Of a stretch of 64,000 nucleotides of DNA, positions 22,340 through 33,536 are shown in pieces; position 1 is the stretch's first letter, and each line of letters opens with the position of its first letter. This DNA comes from Astatotilapia calliptera (taxonomy: Eukaryota; Chordata; Actinopteri; Cichliformes; Cichlidae), in contig NC_039316.1 of NCBI RefSeq assembly GCF_900246225.1, forward strand, positions 5,680,001-5,744,000, read 5' to 3'. The position numbers were made by a program, and so were the translations under genes. A model generated the notes under the pieces. It did no database searches. It was not told where the DNA came from and saw only the letters and a program-made list of their open reading frames with translations.

Positions 22340-23692
22340 CACTCAACAAAAATATAAACGCAACACCTTTGTTACTGCTCCCATTCCCCATGGGATGGAC
22401 GTAGAGACCTAAAATTCATTCCAGATACACAATATAACCATCCCTCCCAAACAGTGGTCACAAATCAGTCCAAATGTGTGGTAGTGGGCACATCTGCTAT
22501 ATTGAGATAATCCATCCCACCTCACAGGTGTGCCACATCAGGATGCTGATCTGACATCATGAGTAGTGCACAGGTGTACCTCAGACTGCCCACAACAAAA
22601 GGCCACCCTGGAATGTGCAGTTTTTTGCGCTATTGGGGGTCTGGGGACCCAGAACCGGTCAGTATCTGGTGTGACCACCATTTGCCTCATGCAGTGCAAC
22701 ACATCGTCGCATGGAGTCTATCAGATTGTCAATTGTGGCCTGTGGAATGTTGGTCCACTCCACTTCAATGGCTGTGCGAGGTTGTTGGATATTCGTGGGA
22801 ACTGGTACACGCTGTCGTATACGCCGGTCAAGCACATCCCGAACATGCTCAATGGGTGACATGTCCGGTGAGTATGCTGGCCATGCAAGAACTGGGACAT
22901 TCTCAGCTGCCATCTGCCCTGAACAATGTGAACCATGATTCATCCGTGAAGCGCACACCTCTCCAACGTGCCAGACGCCATCGAATGTGAGCATTTGCCC
23001 ACACAAGTCTGTTACGAAGACGAGCTGGAGTCAGGTCAAGACCCAGATGAGGACGACGGGCATGCAGTTGAGCGTCCCTGAGACGGTTTCTGACAGTTTG
23101 TGCAGAAATTGTTTGGTTGTGCAAACCAATTGTTCCAGCAGCTGTCTGGGTGGCTGGTCTCAGACGATCTTGGAGGTGAACCTGCTGGATGTGGAGGTCC
23201 TGGGCTGGTGTGGTTACACGAGGTCTGCGGTTGTGAGGCCGGTTGGATGTGCTGCCATATTCTCTGAAACGCTTGTGGAGACGGCTTATGGTTGAGAAAT
23301 GAACATTCAATGCACGGGCGACAGATCTGGTTGACATTCCTGCTGTCAGCATGCCAATTGCACGCTCCCTCATTGCTTGTGGCATCTGTGGCATTTTGGT
23401 GTGAGACAAAACTGCACATTCCAGGGTGGCCTTTTGTTGTGGGCAGTCTGAGGTACACCTGTGCACTACTCATGATGTCAGATCAGCATCCTGATGTGGC
23501 ACACCTGTGAGGTGGGATGGATTATCTCAATATAGCAGATGTGCCCACTACCACACATTTGGACTGATTTGTGACCACTGTTTGGGAGGGATGGTTATAT
23601 TGTGTATCTGGAATGAATTTTAGGTCTCTACGTCCATCCCATGGGGAATGGGAGCAGTAACAAAGGTGTTGCGTTTATATTTTTGTTGAGTG
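22340..23692 (-). mobile_element. Tc1-like transposon with terminal inverted repeats of about 280 bp, nested
   Basis: The ends 'cactcaacaaaaatataaac' and its inverse are flanked by TA (22338-22339 and 23693-23694). The inverted repeats run about 280 bp on each side (22340 to about 22620, and about 23410 to 23692) and are nearly identical, so the insertion looks young relative to its host. The - strand transposase has an internal deletion (see the separate entry), so the copy is non-autonomous although its ends look intact and could be mobilised by a full-length relative. Confidence 0.9.
22659..23466 (-). pseudogene. Tc1-like transposase with internal deletion removing the second catalytic Asp
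   Basis: Read on the - strand. The N-terminus includes MPQAMRERAIGMLTAGMSTR and SVARALNVHFSTISRLHKRF (paired-type helix-turn-helix), then NRPHNRRPRVTTPAQDLHI. The first catalytic Asp is in RGVRFTDESWFTLFRADG. The frame then jumps near 22915-22925 directly to AAENVPVLAWPAYSPDMSPI followed by the catalytic Glu (SPDMSPIE). The block that normally holds the second Asp (HDNARPH type) is absent, so the DDE triad is incomplete. The C-terminus (RRCVALHEANGGHTRY) is complete and ends at 22659. The short GCAGATGGCAGC stretch at the junction could reflect repair at microhomology. Confidence 0.85.
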
Positions 23693-24471
23693 TATATGGA
23701 ATAATGTAGCAAAGAAAAAAATGCTAAATAACTCTAAATATATCTTATATTTTAGATTTTAGATTAGATATTTTAGATTCCTCAAAGTAGCCATGCTTTT
23801 GCCTGACGAGTCCAAATTTGAGATCTTTGGTTCCACCTGTCGTGTTTTTGTGTATTGCAGAAAAGGTAAATGGATCATCTCTACATGCATGGTTCCCACC
23901 ATGAAGCATGGAGGAGGAGGTGTGATGGTGCGGGTGCTTTGCTGGTGACACTGTTGGGAATTTATTCAAAATTGAAGGCACACTGAACCAGCATGGCTAC
24001 CATAGCCACTGCAGCGACACACCATCCCACCCATCTGGTTTGCAACTAAATGCAAACCATATGGGTTATTTTTCAATAGGACAATGAGCCCGAACGCACC
24101 TCCAGGCTGTGTAAGGGCTATTTGACCAAGAAGGGGAGTGATGATGTGCTGAGCCAGATGGCCTGGCCAACTGGTCACCTGACCTACACCCAGACGAGAT
24201 GGTGACTGTTGGCAAACCATTTCAGGTGACGACCTCATGGAGCTCATGGAAAGAATGCTAAGAGTGTGCAAAGCAGTAATCAAAGCCAATGATGGCTATT
24301 TTAAAGAATCTAAAATATAAAACATGTTTTGACTTATTTCACACTTTTTTGTATACTACATAATTCTGTATTCCGTAATTCCTTCACTGAGAATCTACAA
24401 TGTAAATAGTCATGAAAACAAAGCAAACACATTGAATGAGAAGGTGTGTCCAAACATTTGACTGGAAGTGT

Positions 24472-26159
24472 AAGTGACAGTGAAAGTGTGAGTGTAAGTG
24501 TGCGTGTTGGCTTTATTGTGCACTGTGTGTAACTTTTGTCTGACTCATGTGATTTGTGAACTTAAGGTACCAATTCTAAACTTAATTAAATCAGGTGTTA
24601 CAATTTGACATTATATAATCAAGTTGTTCCAACAGCTCTCTTTTTTCAGTGCATTACTTTTTATGGTCACTTCTGCCAAGGCTGGTGAAGCTGCTCCAAC
24701 TTCCAGACTTGGAAATCTGAGGGGGCATTCGAGTCATTCTGACTGGGAACTTGGAAATTTTGATGTCTGACTTCATGTGAAGTGCATTAACAGGCTCCTG
24801 CCATGATCAGCAAATGCCAAGCCTGGCACTTCCACAGTCTTGCAATACCTCATCCTGTTTTGGTCAGTAACTCTTGTTCTTGGATTAACCAGCACCAAAC
24901 TATTCTTGAGTCAGCCGAGACTAAATCTGCATCAGTAAGTAAGCCAAGCCACTATTCCCACTGAGTTTGTAATTGCCTCTCGCCACCACAAATGAGTCCT
25001 CATTCTGACCTATCATGAATCAGAAGTGACTGTCTAATTCAGCCAAAAAAGTCAGCCAATGTCTCATTGCCCCTTGAGTAGGTCATCTTTGATGTACCTT
25101 GGTCAGAGACGACTAATGTCTCACATTCTGAGTTGGGCTACAGTTCCTGTGCCTCAGACTTGGCTGACCTGCCAAATATTCCCCAGAGGTGTCCACCTCC
25201 GTCGACCCTGCATCCTGTATCTGAATCAGTTTTCCAATCTCTACACCCCTAAGTCTGCCTGTTGTCATCAACCCCATGCCAAGGACAGATCCTGAGGAGC
25301 AGGTCTGCTCTGTCTGCAAGGCACTATAGGGTGGCTGGTTTCCAGCCTTCTGCTTATTTAGCATTCTGCCCTGACCTCCAGTTGTCTCCCCTCTGACAAC
25401 TTTCCTTCCAACTGCTTGCTTTGCCCTCAGAGGGTCTCTGCCTTATGAGGGTTTTTGATTCCTATCCAGCCTCTAGAAGTTTTCTGTCCCCACCACCCTC
25501 CACTTGCCTTGGTCCTGAAGGGTCTACACTGTCACTGATTCACTGCCAATTTGGAACATCCTTCGGGCCATCCTTCATATGATCCACCAAGACTTTGGAC
25601 TCCTTACATGGGACATCTTAGAGTTCTCCCTTAGGGGCACTATCTTGGTTTTGAGTTTTTCTATTATTTATTTTGAAAGATCACTCTTCTTATGTATCAG
25701 TTTTCTTCCTTCCTTTCTTTATTTGTGTGTTGTTTTGTTCTTGTTGCCTTCTCTAGCCTCATTCCAGTGTTGCTATTCAAGACATTTAAAAATCCTTATT
25801 TATTAATGCAGCATGCCTGTATGATAGTATGTCCTACATTTGGGTCATTTTGAAATTAAACAGGATGTGAATTAAACAGGATGTCACTGTTGCATATTTG
25901 TAAAGGTTAAAAAAGTCATCTTTGGGGCTAAATACTTACAGCATTTTGATCAGGAACACTCAATGGAAACTCAAGGTTGCCTCAAGTTTTTGAGAAATAT
26001 CGGATACTGCAGGCAAAAGACAGCTAAGTTTATATTTAAGATATTAGATGAAGAACTTTTTGTCATAACTTTCAATGTCATTGGACGTGCAGGACAAGCA
26101 GAAACGCAAGTGCTTGTGGTTCTTATTAAAATTAGAATGGGAGGCTGAGCATTCACCTT
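24472..26159. other. Intergenic, no gene recognised
   Basis: A mildly pyrimidine-rich region. The stretch 24950-25760 resembles decayed retroelement sequence in its composition (CT-rich, many 'cctg' blocks), but I could not name a family or find terminal repeats. A short direct repeat 'aattaaacaggatgtgaatt' occurs near 25854-25885. Confidence 0.35.
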
Positions 26160-26660
26160 TAAGGGGTCTCTTCTACGGAACCAGCTCCCAGTTTGGATTC
26201 AGGAGACAGACATCCTCTCGACTTTTAAAACTTTCCTTTTTGATAAAGCATATAGTTAGGTCTGGATCAGGTGACCCTGAACCATTCCTTAATTGTGCTG
26301 CATTAGGCCTAGGCTGCTGGGGGCATCCATTGATTCAATAAGTGTTTCTTCTTCACTCACCTTTTCTCACTCCCTGTGTGCTTACACACCACCTTGTATT
26401 TAATCATTAGTTATCACAACTTGTCTTTTGTTTTGTCTCGCTCCCTTCACTCCCAACTGCTCATGGCGGATGGTTGCCCCTCCCTCACCCTGGTTCTGAT
26501 AGAGGTTTCTTCCCTTTCATTCCCACTGTCGACAAGCACTTGTTCATTGGGCATCATCTAATTATTGGGGGGTTTTCTGTCTAGTAATTTGGGGTCTTTC
26601 TGTCTGTAAAGTGACTGTTGTTGTGATTTACCATCATATATCAATACAAAAAAATTAAGT
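26160..26660 (+). mobile_element. 3' end of a non-LTR retrotransposon (LINE)
   Basis: The 5' part translates to a typical C-terminus of a fish LINE reverse transcriptase ORF (NQLPVWIQETDILSTFK, then FLFDKAYS). A 3' untranslated region follows with the blocks 'ggatcaggtgaccctgaacc', 'gcctaggctgctgggggca', 'gttctgatagaggtttcttc' and 'ttgttgtgatttaccatcat'. The clade cannot be fixed without a search. 5'-truncated and inactive. Confidence 0.72.
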
Positions 26661-26689
26661 GAATTGAGTCTAGTAGTTTGTTTTCAGAA

Positions 26690-26735
26690 CAAACACATTA
26701 AAAACAAGCTTACGTGCTTGTTTTTAATGTGTTTG
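26690..26735. repeat. Perfect inverted repeat, 20-bp arms
   Basis: The left arm caaacacattaaaaacaagc (26690-26709) and right arm 26716-26735 are exact reverse complements separated by six bases. Pairing may extend imperfectly outward (tagtagtttg on the left, gagtagcaaacta on the right). It could be the core of a small MITE. Confidence 0.8.
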
Positions 26736-29230
26736 CAAAAAAACTGAGTAGCAAACTAACTTTTTTTTTTGTAGAGGATTGTGATTTGGGACCATTGGGA
26801 CCACTTTAAAGTAGATATGGAGGCGTTTCACTCTACCAGTATTGTGTTTGTGAATGTTATGAGGTTAGCTTTCAAAAATGTCTACCTTTTTCTTCGCATA
26901 TTCAAAGCAGGTGCAGTCACCCATACACACACACGCACAAATCACACAACGAGACACAGAAGACGTAAGCCCTGTAAATGTTTTATGAGACGCTAATGAA
27001 TTTAGCATGTTTGTTAGACTTTGGGAGAATCTAGCGCTGAATATAAGCAAGTTTGAAGTGCAATAGAGATCTCAGCAGGGCCTCTCTTGTGCATTTCCTC
27101 AACAGTTGGGTTTGTGATCAATGGTGAATGAAGCATGGTGAAGACAAGTAGGTCATGTCGGAAGCATGTACGCCATCGTGGCGCCACCGTTTCATGGACA
27201 AAAATGTGAACAATTTCTCAAATGCCATCTAAACTGTGAGGCTTAAAAAAGCCGCACTCTGCGATGCAAATAGACTTCTGTGCTCATCTCATCCACAGAG
27301 CTCAGAGTGTAGATAAATAGAGATTACGGTCACACTGACGGGACAAAGGATGCATTGTGTCTGTGATCAGGTCCCTCCGTCGAGGGCACTTAAGCAATCA
27401 CATTCCTCAAGAGAAGCCCAAAAAATGTCATTTAAAGTGTCTGACCAGCTCCTCACCGGCTTTGATATTCAAATGAAACATGGCCCTGTACAAATAGGCG
27501 CCTTAGCTGAGGAAGAAGGGGGAGTAAATCAGATAGGATTTCCCTCACATGAAAAGAGCTTGTCTGACATTTTCACAGCAAGCGCTTAGGGACCCTGAAG
27601 CAATGTTGGTTCGATGTCATGGTGGGAAGTTATTGCTGTGTGGAAAAGGTTAGTGTTTTCAGCCCAGCTTTCCTGGATAAACTGCTAAAACACAGCATGG
27701 AATAAGCAAACGAGATGAAACCAGAATGAGGAAGAGTGGTACGGTCACTTCTCGCAAAAATAAATCCAACCCAGTCCAATGCTTTCCCCTTTTACTGTCA
27801 CACTGGACTGTTTGTTTTGCTTTTAATGCTGGAAAGCCCCTGGTGATAGCTTCTGCCGAAGAGTCTAAACAAAAGGAGACCTCAAAGAGGGTCGTATTAG
27901 CGATACCGTGGGATCTGAACAGTAGAATTTGAGGTGGCACCTTTAATACAAATCTGACCAGTAAGACTTTCTCATGTTTCATACTGCTCTGTGTATATTT
28001 CTCTCAGTGAGAACCAAGGGGTTTTGACAGAATAACTCATTCCCATGCAGATGGAATTTGTGGATTTTGGATTTGCTGCGTCCAAATTGATGGGCTCAGT
28101 CTGGTATGCAATTAAGGCATAGCTGTCACTAAGAGGCTTTCCTGGATGATTAACTTGTAAGGCCTGTTGCATCCAAGGAAGTCAACTGAACACAATCAGA
28201 CCGTTTCGAGGAAATGAGTTTGGTAAGGTCTCTGCAGCTCTAAAATAAGGTAAAGAGAAAAGAAAGCAACTAGAGCAGGCAACTGGAAACAGAAATATAG
28301 GCTTTATCAACTAGGGAGCGGAGATCAAAGATTGGATTGGTTTCTTTCTGATGCTATGTAAAGGTTTCGTGCAAGTTACACGAATCTCTGCCCATCCAAG
28401 CAGCAACAACCCGCTCTCAGCAATGTTACCTCTTCAAATCGAAACACCCCCCACCCCCCGTGTCTATCTGGGTGTACGTGCTAAACAGCACAAGATTCTT
28501 CAACAAATTCCACGCTCGTTGAAGAGGCTCTTTTTCCCATTCTGACACTTGGCCAAATGCAAGAGCTGGCTTCTATCCCCCTCTCTCTCACACACACATA
28601 GTCAAACTATCCATAAATACACATGCACGCTCAAACACAATCACACGCTTGAGTGTGCATCTGTCTTTCTCATTCGAGCATACACACTCTATGAAAAACC
28701 TGTGGTCTTCTTGGCTTTTGATGCATTTTGCAATGCCGGTGTTACCCCAGCTCCTCGACTCCTTAGGGATCCTCTTGAACTGTTTAAAAACAGTTTCGGC
28801 ACTCTCCTCCTTTGCATTCATCTTCCTGCTGGGATGCAGAGTTTTTGTTTTAGTTTAGAACTGGTCCTGCACCTTCTGAAGCCAAGTTTCCTCTGGATGA
28901 GATGCGTTTGACTTTTTAAAGGGTTCGCCCATGGTGGCTATTAATAAGAAAGTCAGTTAAGAGAATGGGGAGAAGGATTAGTAGAATAAAGAAACAATAA
29001 ACGTGTTTTCCATCTGGATCGATGCCCAACATTAAACAGAGCCCAGCCCTGGAATCCCTGTTACACCATTTGTTTTAAATAAAAGCAGGATTTTACACCT
29101 GTAGGAGCAAGAACAACAACAAAAAAGTAAACCAGTGATTTATTGAACCTCTGAAGGATGTTCTAATGTGATACGGGGTCATCTCATGCTGTGCTGATTT
29201 GTGCAGCACTACCCAAATTGGATTCCCACC
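26736..29230. other. Gene-free, complex non-repetitive sequence
   Basis: About 2.5 kb with balanced composition, few homopolymers and no recognisable transposon, between repeat-rich flanks. No splice-consistent ORF was found. Such texture is seen in conserved non-coding blocks, but conservation cannot be judged from one sequence. Confidence 0.35.
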
Positions 29231-29368
29231 ATGGCTGTCGCTGCCTTTAACTTCCTCCTACTGGTGTCTGTTGCTATGACACCTGCAGCGGCATTCTCGC
29301 ATGGTTTCCAATCAACGTCTGAGGTTTTTGCTAAGAAGGTTGTCCACACGTTGTCACGTAACAAATGA
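29231..29368 (+). CDS. Speculative small ORF resembling a secreted peptide (45 aa)
   Basis: The ORF starts in a near-ideal Kozak context (cccaccATGG) at 29231. Residues 1-22 (MAVAAFNFLLLVSVAMTPAA plus AF) look like a signal peptide: a hydrophobic core followed by small residues and a plausible cleavage site at AFS/H. The rest is basic (VFAKKVVHTLSRNK) and ends at TGA 29366-29368. A strong splice-donor-like sequence, GAG|GTAAGC, overlaps the stop (GT at 29370-29371). No family is recognised and the frame is short, so chance is a real possibility. No mature peptide motif or cysteine pair is visible. Confidence 0.2.
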   Translation: MAVAAFNFLLLVSVAMTPAAAFSHGFQSTSEVFAKKVVHTLSRNK

Positions 29369-29645
29369 GGTAAGCAGTACCATTACATGTGCAGCCAAAT
29401 TTCCTTTCATTAGTTTGCTGGAGTATTTAGCTTTGCCTTCATTATATACTTTTTTTTGTCATAAAGTTGGTATGGCATTTGAAGCAAACATTTAGTGACA
29501 TATTTGCACATCAATCAGACTTGGAGGGAAGAGCATTTGCATTTGAAGCCATGTTTGTGTCCACACTGTGAACATAGATCAAACTCAATGTTCTTTTTAC
29601 GCCGTTTTAGCCTGTAGCAGCTCATTAGACCAGCTCATTAAACCT

Positions 29646-29685
29646 CGGGCCAAAGTTATCCCAAACCTGTGATAACTTTGGCCCG
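29646..29685. repeat. Perfect hairpin, 15-bp arms
   Basis: cgggccaaagttatc (29646-29660) pairs exactly with 29671-29685 across a 10-base loop. No T-run follows and no promoter is evident; function unknown. Confidence 0.8.
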
Positions 29686-29890
29686 ATAGCTTTCCTTTGC
29701 TTTATAAACCATTGTCATTTATAAGATGAGTTGCCATGGCGCCTGACTGCTGACTCTGGCAATAGTGACCCATCTAAGCATCAGGGGGTAGAGTCTGGTG
29801 AAGTTACACCCCTTTTCATAGAATTTTCACCAGAATGAACACCCAAATGGAAAACCTAGTTCCTGAAATAAAAATATTTTAAGTAATATA

Positions 29891-30874
29891 CCGTAATTGT
29901 CGGGCTATAAGCCGTTACTTTTTGCACAAGCTTTGAACCCTGTCAGGTGCAGCTTTTCTATGGATTGTCCGTGATTTTTGTCATATCGTAAGACGATTTG
30001 TTTTGTTTGTTCCGCTGTTGTATCGGGGTTCAAGAGTGGTGTGTTGGTCACATGTCCATCCGCCAGGCAACATAGTGCCGTACAAGTAGCGCGAAAAACA
30101 AACTTCAAAGTAGCGCTACGCGTTCAGCGGAAGGCGTGAATGACGAGCGGCAATAAACTTGCGAAAAGCAAGTTATGCTCAACTCCACAGGTGGAATCTG
30201 ACAGCGTGGAAAAGTGTGAAATACCACCACGATCACCGATGGATTTCGAAGGGCTGGACTGCTGCATGATGGAAAGGAGGACACCGCCACGGCCCTTCTG
30301 AGGGTGTTCAACTCTGGCACTGACAACGAGGATTTCTTTGGTTTTGAAAGTGACAACGAAGGAAAGAAGCTGAGAGTGGATGACGAGGCCACCCTGAGCC
30401 TGTTCGTTTCCGACACTGGTTTTAGTGCGCAGGAAGAACAGAAAGATGGTGAATGACTGACTTTTCTTCTTGTTAAAGCCGTGTCACTGCACCTGAGCCT
30501 AAAAGGTAGGCTGAATCTATTTTTCTGGTGTGCTGTAGGTTATTGTTATGTACTACATTTGTTACTCGTTTATGAAGCACAGTACATGTTTCGTACTTGT
30601 AATTACCAGTACTTGTACATATACCTAAAAAGTTATGCAAATATGTACCCATAACTTGTTTTTCAAAATATTAATAAAAGTGATGTGTCTCCAAACAGCC
30701 ATCTCTTTCCTGACAGTTCCCTTTGTGCATATTCTCTTACATATGATAAGTCAACATTGAAACACCTGCGGCTTTTAGTCAGGTGCGGCTAATGTATGTA
30801 CAAAACAGGATTTAACCCTGATTTTAGCTTGTGCGGCTAATATTCACGTGCGCTTTGTAGTCCGGGAAATACGG
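29891..30874 (+). mobile_element. pogo/Tigger-like DNA transposon, internally deleted
   Basis: The ends 'ccgtaattgtcgggctataa' (29891) and its degraded inverse ending 'gggaaatacgg' (30874) are flanked by TA (29889-29890 and 30875-30876). The interior keeps the C-terminal end of a pogo-type transposase on the + strand: a frame reading ITDGFRRAGLLHD, then after a frameshift an acidic tail (TDNEDFFGFESDNEGKK...) to a TGA at about 30455. The DDE core and the N-terminal CENP-B-like DNA-binding domain are missing. Family assignment is from recognition of the ends and the GFRRAG/acidic-tail arrangement, without a search. Confidence 0.7.
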
Positions 30875-31070
30875 TAATCAAATGTAAATTATCTATGTAC
30901 TACATTGTACAGTTTAAAACATTGTGTGCCACTATGTTAAGGATAGAGACATGAAAATAGTAGCCCCCCATTTTATTTTATACTCAAAGACTTTCATTCC
31001 ACTGTAATGTTAATTTTACTGTTGTATAAGTTTCACTAGAAGAGGGCGCCCAGTCTCGTAGCTGACGCTA

Positions 31071-31925
31071 CACTAGAAGAAGTAGTGTCAGTGGTGAAGA
31101 GGCAGCATATGGGCCTCGCGCCAAAAAGAACTGATTGTGGTATTTTTCTGTCTTTACAGGTAAGCTGGGTGGTTGATAATATAAAACAGATGTTATAAAA
31201 GTGATAGACAGCGATTGGTCCAGTTGTTAGCCTGTGCTCGTCCAGTTGTGACTGTACCGAATGTCTGTGAGTTCATTGCAGGTATTTTTTGGGTTAAAGC
31301 CACACGTGCTCATCCAGTTGTTAGGCTGTACCAAAAGTCTGTGAGTTCATTGCAGGTATTTTTGCTCATCCAGTTGTTAGGCTGTACCGAAAGTCTGTGA
31401 GTTCATTGCAGGTATTTTTTGGGTTAAAGCCACACGTGCTCATCCAGTTGTTAGGCTGTACCGAAAGTCTGTGAGTTCATTCCAGTTATTTTTTGGGTTA
31501 AAGCCATGCGTGCTCATCCAGTTGTTAGGCTGTACCGAAAGTCTGTGAGTTCATTGCAGGTATTTTTTGGGTTAAAGCCACACTTAATATGTTTGCACAA
31601 TAAGAAAAAATGTAAACTGCTGTATGTTTAGTTCATGAAGAGTGAATGCTATAGAAATATGTTAAGAAAAGCCTTTTATTTAGAAGAAATCTACTTTAAT
31701 AAATACAGTTAATAAGACAGGTTCATAAATAGACTAAAACGGTAGTAAAAACAAGATAAAACTGTAATGAGAGTTCACTATGTTATTCATGTGTATAGTA
31801 AAATGTATTTTTGTGATTTAAGCAGTTTATAAAAGTGGTGTATGTGAATATGAAACTGTATAAGTTACTTGTATAAAGTAATATTAGCTACACTAGAAGA
31901 AGCAGTGTCAGTGGTGAAGAGGCAT
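31071..31925. repeat. Direct repeat pair flanking the minisatellite
   Basis: A block of about 37 bp (ctacactagaagaag, then agtgtcagtggtgaagaggca) occurs at 31071-31107 and again at 31889-31925 in the same orientation, with one difference inside. Sequence after each copy is also similar in places (cgcgccaaa-agaact). The two copies bracket the 74-bp tandem array. They may be the remnants of a duplicated or LTR-like unit. Confidence 0.55.
31236..31584. repeat. 74-bp minisatellite, five copies
   Basis: Units begin with gctcatccagttgttaggct at about 31236, 31308, 31364, 31438 and 31512. The second is shortened to 56 bp by loss of the gggttaaagccacacgt part; the others are about 74 bp and differ by a few bases. 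A partial unit (gtccagttgttagcctgt) precedes the first. No ORF spans the array consistently. Confidence 0.85.
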
Positions 31926-33536
31926 CGTACAGCCCACGCGCCAAATAGAACTTTCCTGTTTCCTGTAAAAATAAATATGTTGCACGGAGATGAGTTGGCC
32001 CATCATTTCAGCAGTGTAACAGTTGCATTCAATGGAATCTGGTCAAATGGTCAAAGTTACTTTATACCGCGGATATTTTTCTTCATGATTACGTATTTCA
32101 ACAAATAAAATTTAGATATTTTATGTATTTCAGTTGCATTTTACTCATTATTATTGGTTCATATTTATGAGTGCATAGAGTGTTTTTTGTAGTGTAGCTA
32201 CCCTGTATATTTCCCCTGGTTATTCACCTCCTTGCGACAGTGGCTCTGTCGCTTGCAGAGTGTCATGCCTCACAATCTAAGAAACACTGCTTAGAAGAGC
32301 CAGAGACATTCCTGTGATGGTAACATACCAACCGCGTTGCCAATCTTAGAAGTTGGTCTTCATTTCGATATCAAACACTCGTCTGTCTGTAAAGCGCTTG
32401 ATTGTATTTTCAGTGATTGCATGGCTTTAAAAACTCTGTCCACAGACCTATAAACACCTGACAAAGTCATCAAAACAGCCTTTGTGGTAGTTCCTGGCAC
32501 AGTCGGCATAGCTGTGACCAAATTTCGTCATGATGATATACACATATAGACCAACAGAATCAAGAGGGGGAAACAATACCATCTCTGGTGTACTATTGTG
32601 GCTTTGTAAATGCTTTAAGGTTAAATTGTGTTCACCAGCTAGTTCTTGGCACCGCCAAAGGGATTTTTGCTGCTTCAAAACTGAAGGTAGCTGCAAAAAC
32701 CAAAACAATGAATGTGGGCTTTAAAAAGCTGCATCTGCACGCCTGTGACAGATTTGGCTCTGTAGCTTCCCTCTCCTTCGTAAACCATTGCTATTTCTAA
32801 GGTGTGTTGCTATGGTTGCCTGTGCTTAAACAAACTTCTTGGGTGATGTTGACCCTGACTTCTTCAGACAAGGTTGGTCTCCAGAGAATAAGGTTTTGTC
32901 AGCCCTATATTAGACTTTGCAAAGTCTTGCACTTGTGTCAAAACTGCATATTTCATCACAGACGTTGTTACTTCAGAGTGCCTTCAACACGTGTCCTTCT
33001 TTCACTCTTTGTAAAAGGTGGGAAATTCGGGTCAAGCTCTATTGTGAAAGCAGACATTTTGATGTAACGTCTCTGCACTTATCAGCAAACACATAACCTG
33101 ACATCACATCTTATTTCAACAAAGCATGAATTGGCTTACCAGCACTGCTTGCATTCCCTCTCAACCGCAAAATACAATGGGATTTGCAGCATTTAAAAGC
33201 ATACATTTTACTGGAGCTGTGCCGGCTGTAGCCCTCCATTATGTGAGCCACACCTGGCTTGTAAATAAACTGACTGTGACACAAGGTCAGTGCAGCCTTC
33301 CTTTAAATCCCTCATTAGTCAGTCGCAGTTTCTGTAAGTGAATGTGTTTAATACTATGGAACAAAAAAGGAGAAAAAAAAAAGCAGACTTCATTGTGGAC
33401 AGGAGTCACCTGACTATCACCATTCCCCAGCAGGGGGCAGTGGTGATTGTCAGGTAAAGCTTTGCACTGCTGAGACTGCATCCTCACCTGATGTTCAGCA
33501 GTACAGAGAAGCTGTAAGAGAAACCTTGAGGATTAA
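31926..33536. other. Gene-free, no feature recognised
   Basis: No exon structure, transposon end or tandem repeat could be supported here. The open frames around 32448-33067 overlap on both strands and look accidental. Confidence 0.45.

Larger units (their letters stand above)
22220..24470 (+). mobile_element. Tc1-like transposon, internally deleted, hosting a second Tc1-like element
   Basis: The left end 'cactaccagtcaaaagtttg' and right end 'caaacatttgactggaagtg' are inverted repeats with TA on both sides (22218-22219 and 24471-24472). The coding remnant on the + strand (23770-24260) carries the transposase catalytic part: DESKFEIFGST, a Gly-rich stretch, and a damaged FQQDN-like block, broken by frameshifts. 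The N-terminal DNA-binding region is deleted. A separate 1353-bp Tc1-like element is inserted at 22340-23692; without it the outer element is about 0.9 kb. Non-autonomous and dead. Confidence 0.85.

Noticed and set aside
22559..22990. 143-codon frame on the + strand
   Set aside because: It is the antisense shadow of the Tc1 transposase on the - strand and of its inverted repeat.
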